A DNA stretch of 33,453 nucleotides, taken from Mediterraneibacter glycyrrhizinilyticus (GTDB lineage Bacteria > Bacillota > Clostridia > Lachnospirales > Lachnospiraceae). Position 1 is the stretch's first letter, and each line of letters starts with the position of its first letter. The stretch is from the NCBI RefSeq assembly GCF_016902345.1, contig NZ_JACJLR010000034.1, positions 1-33,453 of the forward strand, given 5' to 3'. The notes under the pieces are model-generated. The model was given only the letters and a program-made list of their open reading frames with translations. It was not told the origin of the DNA and did no database searches. A program made the translations under genes and the position numbers. Below are positions 31,560 to 33,453 of the stretch, one piece after another.

Positions 31560-32078
31560 TCACACTGTCTCCGGCTCGCCATACTCTTCTCCGAACGTCT
31601 CCACAGTAACTTTCTTCATCACCTGTTTCTCCAGCGGACGGTCGCTGTAATCTGTCGCGGTCTCCGCGATCTTATTTACAACGTCCATTCCCTCTGTGAT
31701 CTTTCCAAAAGCCGCATACGCTCCGTCAAGATGGGGAGACTTCTCGTGCATGATGAAAAACTGGCTTCCCGCTGAATCCGGATGCATGGCACGTGCCATG
31801 GAAAGGACTCCCGGATCATGCGCCAGATCATTCTTAAAGCCGTTCTGAGAGAACTCTCCTTTGATGCTATATCCCGGGCCGCCCATTCCTGTTCCGTCCG
31901 GGCATCCTCCCTGGATCATAAAACCACGGATCACACGGTGAAAGATCAGCCCGTTATAAAACCCTTTATTTACCAGTGAGATAAAATTCTTTACCGTATT
32001 CGGCGCGATCTCCGGATAGAGTTCCGCTTTCATGATATCGCCGTTTTCCATTTCAAATGTAACAACTGGATTTGCCAT
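31560..32078 (-). CDS. Cyclophilin-type peptidyl-prolyl isomerase
   Basis: A 172-residue single-domain cyclophilin that catalyses cis-trans isomerisation at proline bonds. It has no signal peptide, so it is cytoplasmic. Catalytic and binding residues are clear: GLIFHRVIRGFMIQGGCPDGTGMGGPGYSIKGEF (Arg, Phe, Gln), VLSMARAMHPDSAGSQFFIMHEKSPHLDGAYAAFGKITEGMDVV. The ATG at 32078 follows AAAGGAGAATC. A good promoter lies at 32166-32194. It is upstream of htpG in the same orientation, with a hairpin and CIRCE between, so two folding factors are neighbours but separately controlled. Confidence 0.95.
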   Translation of the reverse strand: MANPVVTFEMENGDIMKAELYPEIAPNTVKNFISLVNKGFYNGLIFHRVIRGFMIQGGCPDGTGMGGPGYSIKGEFSQNGFKNDLAHDPGVLSMARAMHPDSAGSQFFIMHEKSPHLDGAYAAFGKITEGMDVVNKIAETATDYSDRPLEKQVMKKVTVETFGEEYGEPETV

Positions 32079-32165
32079 AATAATGATTCTCCTTTTCCTA
32101 TAAGATCAGCAGGAAGAACGGATACCACCGTCATCGCGAATATCCCCCTGTCCTGCTCAAATGAT

Positions 32166-32194
32166 ATTGTAGCGGATTCCCTCAGCGCCGTCAA
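32166..32194 (-). promoter_or_regulatory. Promoter of the cyclophilin gene
   Basis: Minus strand TTGACG (32194-32189), 17 bases, TACAAT (32171-32166). A GGCGATCGCC palindrome (32197-32206) lies directly upstream of the -35 box. Confidence 0.75.
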
Positions 32195-32212
32195 CGGCGA
32201 TCGCCTTTCTCC

Positions 32213-32452
32213 TTGTATCGCCTTTCCCCTGTCCTTGTATTTCAGCAAAGCTGCTGCGGAAAAGGGCTCTCAGAGGCCGCGTTTTCTCTGGCAGAAAAAC
32301 TGTGTATCGAGCAAGGCGTGGACTACCTCCGGATCGATACCGCATATCCTAATAAGAGGATGCAGCATATCCTGGAGAAAAACGGCTTCAAATACTGCGG
32401 CGTGATCAAGTATCAGGGGAGTGAACGGCTCGCCTATGATAAGCTTTTATGA
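32213..32452 (+). pseudogene. C-terminal remnant of a GNAT acetyltransferase
   Basis: The frame ending at 32452 encodes the second half of a GNAT domain: GKGLSEAAFSLAEKLCIEQG corresponds to the acetyl-CoA-binding loop and helix, then LRIDTAYPNKRMQHILEKNG and FKYCGVIKYQGSERLAYDKLL. The N-terminal half (about 90 residues) is missing: upstream, the frame hits a stop at 32162, and the sequence there is the cyclophilin promoter. No ribosome site is present. A short local duplication (two GCCTTTC-(N)-CCTTGTAT units, about 32202-32240) lies at the breakpoint. It is best read as a decayed gene; a functional 70-residue protein is unlikely. With it, 32079-32566 holds two promoters and nothing else recognised. 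Confidence 0.75.
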
Positions 32453-32523
32453 CTGCATATTCTCTTTCACCATCAAATTTTCTTATGTAAAACACTTCAA
32501 ACTCACGCCATCTGTCCCCCCTG

Positions 32524-32532
32524 TGATATAAT
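32524..32532 (+). promoter_or_regulatory. Extended -10 promoter of the 32567 gene
   Basis: TGATATAAT has the extended TGnTATAAT form; no good -35 hexamer lies 16-18 bases upstream. A GGAGGGG ribosome site and ATG at 32567 follow. Confidence 0.6.
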
Positions 32533-32566
32533 AACTTCATACTTATGTACAGGAGGGGATAAACAT

Positions 32567-33238
32567 ATGACTAAACCGGTAAACGACCCCAACGAAACTC
32601 TTATTCACAGCTGCATAACTCCAGATGAGCGCGTCAGGCTGCAGTATCAGTTCCAGAACCGGCACCGGTTTATGACTGCAGGGAGTATTTTCCTGCTGCT
32701 TCTGGGGATCCTGTCACTTGTCTCTGCACTTTTCCTCGCAGCCAGCGAAGACTTTCCCTTTATCTGCATCCTGGCATGTGCCGTATCCGGTGCAGGTATG
32801 ATCATACTCGGCGTCTGGGCTCTTCGCGTCTCCGGAAAACACGAGGCTGATTTTACCGGTGCAAAGATTGTTGTGTATGAGTCGAAGCTGGGGCTGTTCC
32901 TGGGATGGCTTCTCTATATCATCGGCGCTGTTCTGTCCATTGTCGTTATTGTTCTCGCTGTTCATGAGGACGGCGGCAGCATGATCGTATCCCTTCTTAC
33001 ACTAGTTCTATTTTTCGGTTGGGCTGCATGTGCTTCCGACTATCGCAATCGAAGAATTTTGATGAACGATAGCCGTGTGTGGGGTGTCAACGCTTTTGGA
33101 AAAAACTGGTGTTTTTCAAAAAGCGAGATCGATAAAGTCGGCCTTCAGTTAAGTGCAGGGGGTTTTTCCGCTAAAGATTCTCACGGCAAAACGTTATTTG
33201 GCTTTGAAAATAATATGACTAAGACTTCCCATACCTGA
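32567..33238 (+). CDS. Membrane protein cut short by an IS-like end
   Basis: A 223-residue protein with four hydrophobic segments (about 37-59, 65-86, 108-128, 137-153) and a cytoplasmic C-terminal part, NRRILMNDSRVWGVNAFGKNWCFSKSEIDKVGLQ, that looks like a PH-like or bPH2 domain beginning. The domain would be expected to continue beyond LFGFENNM, but the frame runs into the IS-like end at about 33216 and the last residues TKTSHT are read from it. So the native C-terminus is lost. Start ATG at 32567 follows a strong AGGAGGGG. The family is not recognised by name. Whether the truncated protein still folds cannot be told. Confidence 0.7.
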   Translation: MTKPVNDPNETLIHSCITPDERVRLQYQFQNRHRFMTAGSIFLLLLGILSLVSALFLAASEDFPFICILACAVSGAGMIILGVWALRVSGKHEADFTGAKIVVYESKLGLFLGWLLYIIGAVLSIVVIVLAVHEDGGSMIVSLLTLVLFFGWAACASDYRNRRILMNDSRVWGVNAFGKNWCFSKSEIDKVGLQLSAGGFSAKDSHGKTLFGFENNMTKTSHT

Positions 33239-33453
33239 AATGGGCTTCGCTCCTTGAAAATTCAATATTTCAGCTGACAAAATAGTGATTTATGCCCCTA
33301 TAGCCTCAGGATGGAGTGCGTTACGCAGATATTTCGGCAGTCTTGCTTCAAAATCAGCAGTAAAAGCTGTCAATTGCTCATCGCTGAGTTTTAAGATTTC
33401 CTGAAGGCTTGCCATCAAGGCATCCATTAGGATGCCAAGTGATCTATGGAAAG
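33216..33453 (-). mobile_element. IS-like element end, minus orientation (partial)
   Basis: The element end (GACTAAGACTTCCCATACC on the plus strand from about 33218), a CCCAT/ATGGG hairpin, the block shared with 52-75 of this window, and the transposase C-terminus follow in order. The rest lies outside the window. Confidence 0.6.
33290..33453 (-). CDS. C-terminus of a probable transposase (partial)
   Basis: 54 codons to a TAA at 33292-33290 encode a helical segment, MDALMASLQEILKLSDEQLT then FEARLPKYLRNALHP. It resembles, from memory, the extreme C-terminus of DDE transposases of the IS4-like type found in gut Clostridia, but no catalytic residue is inside the window. The transposase reading rests on its place next to a sequence repeated, in inverted form, at the other end of the window. 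Confidence 0.45.
   Translation of the reverse strand, partial: FHRSLGILMDALMASLQEILKLSDEQLTAFTADFEARLPKYLRNALHPEAIGA

Overview
The window reads as a piece of a Lachnospiraceae-type genome (Clostridia, Bacillota). The evidence is the protein set (DUF5721, DUF4358, a DHHW/MBOAT cluster, a long-form ClpX paralogue, a B12-dependent ribonucleotide reductase), strong AGGAGG-type ribosome binding sites, sigma-A-like promoters and roughly balanced base composition. The genus cannot be fixed by eye. No rRNA, tRNA, CRISPR array or prophage was seen. Both ends of the window carry related insertion-sequence-like ends in inverted orientation, so the window may be a contig that broke at repeats.

Layout: (1) 1-860, an IS-like end, then a DUF2798-type membrane protein behind a leader hairpin. 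(2) 857-3154, class II ribonucleotide reductase (minus strand). (3) 3625-7402, a minus-strand fructose regulon fruK-fruA-fruR with a promoter, a repeated operator candidate and a hairpin between fruA and fruR. (4) 7683-9377, a low-affinity phosphate transporter with its DUF47 partner, then a small membrane protein. (5) 10028-11254, peptidase T (plus strand). (6) 11419-12692, bacteriohemerythrin and NudC. (7) 12761-15427, a lipoprotein, a divergent signal-peptidase-II-like protein and a zinc-ribbon protein with 11-residue helical repeats. (8) 15712-17418, a subtilase with Cys at the nucleophile position (plus strand). (9) 17537-19006, a ClpX paralogue with a long structured leader. (10) 28354-19417, a long minus-strand run: GDSL hydrolase, DUF4358, MBOAT acyltransferase, DHHW protein, pseudouridine synthase, LigA, DUF1538 membrane protein, tandem-PII protein. 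(11) 28511-28999, DUF5721 (plus). (12) 29184-32078, HtpG with a perfect CIRCE operator, and a cyclophilin. (13) 32213-33453, a GNAT remnant, a membrane protein cut off by an IS-like end, and the C-terminus of a probable transposase.

Two functional modules stand out. GDSL-DUF4358-MBOAT-DHHW looks like an envelope O-acylation machine. DUF1538 plus tandem PII looks like an uncharacterised membrane transporter or channel with its own PII-type sensor.

The most novel observations are: the subtilase whose Cys499/Ala503 pair corresponds to the two engineered positions of subtiligase; a candidate structured RNA with a kissing-loop interaction in the clpX leader, sharing a sub-structure with a second intergenic copy near 3.4 kb; the DUF1538/tandem-PII pair; and an HtpG with two acidic linkers and a CIRCE element placed upstream of its promoter.
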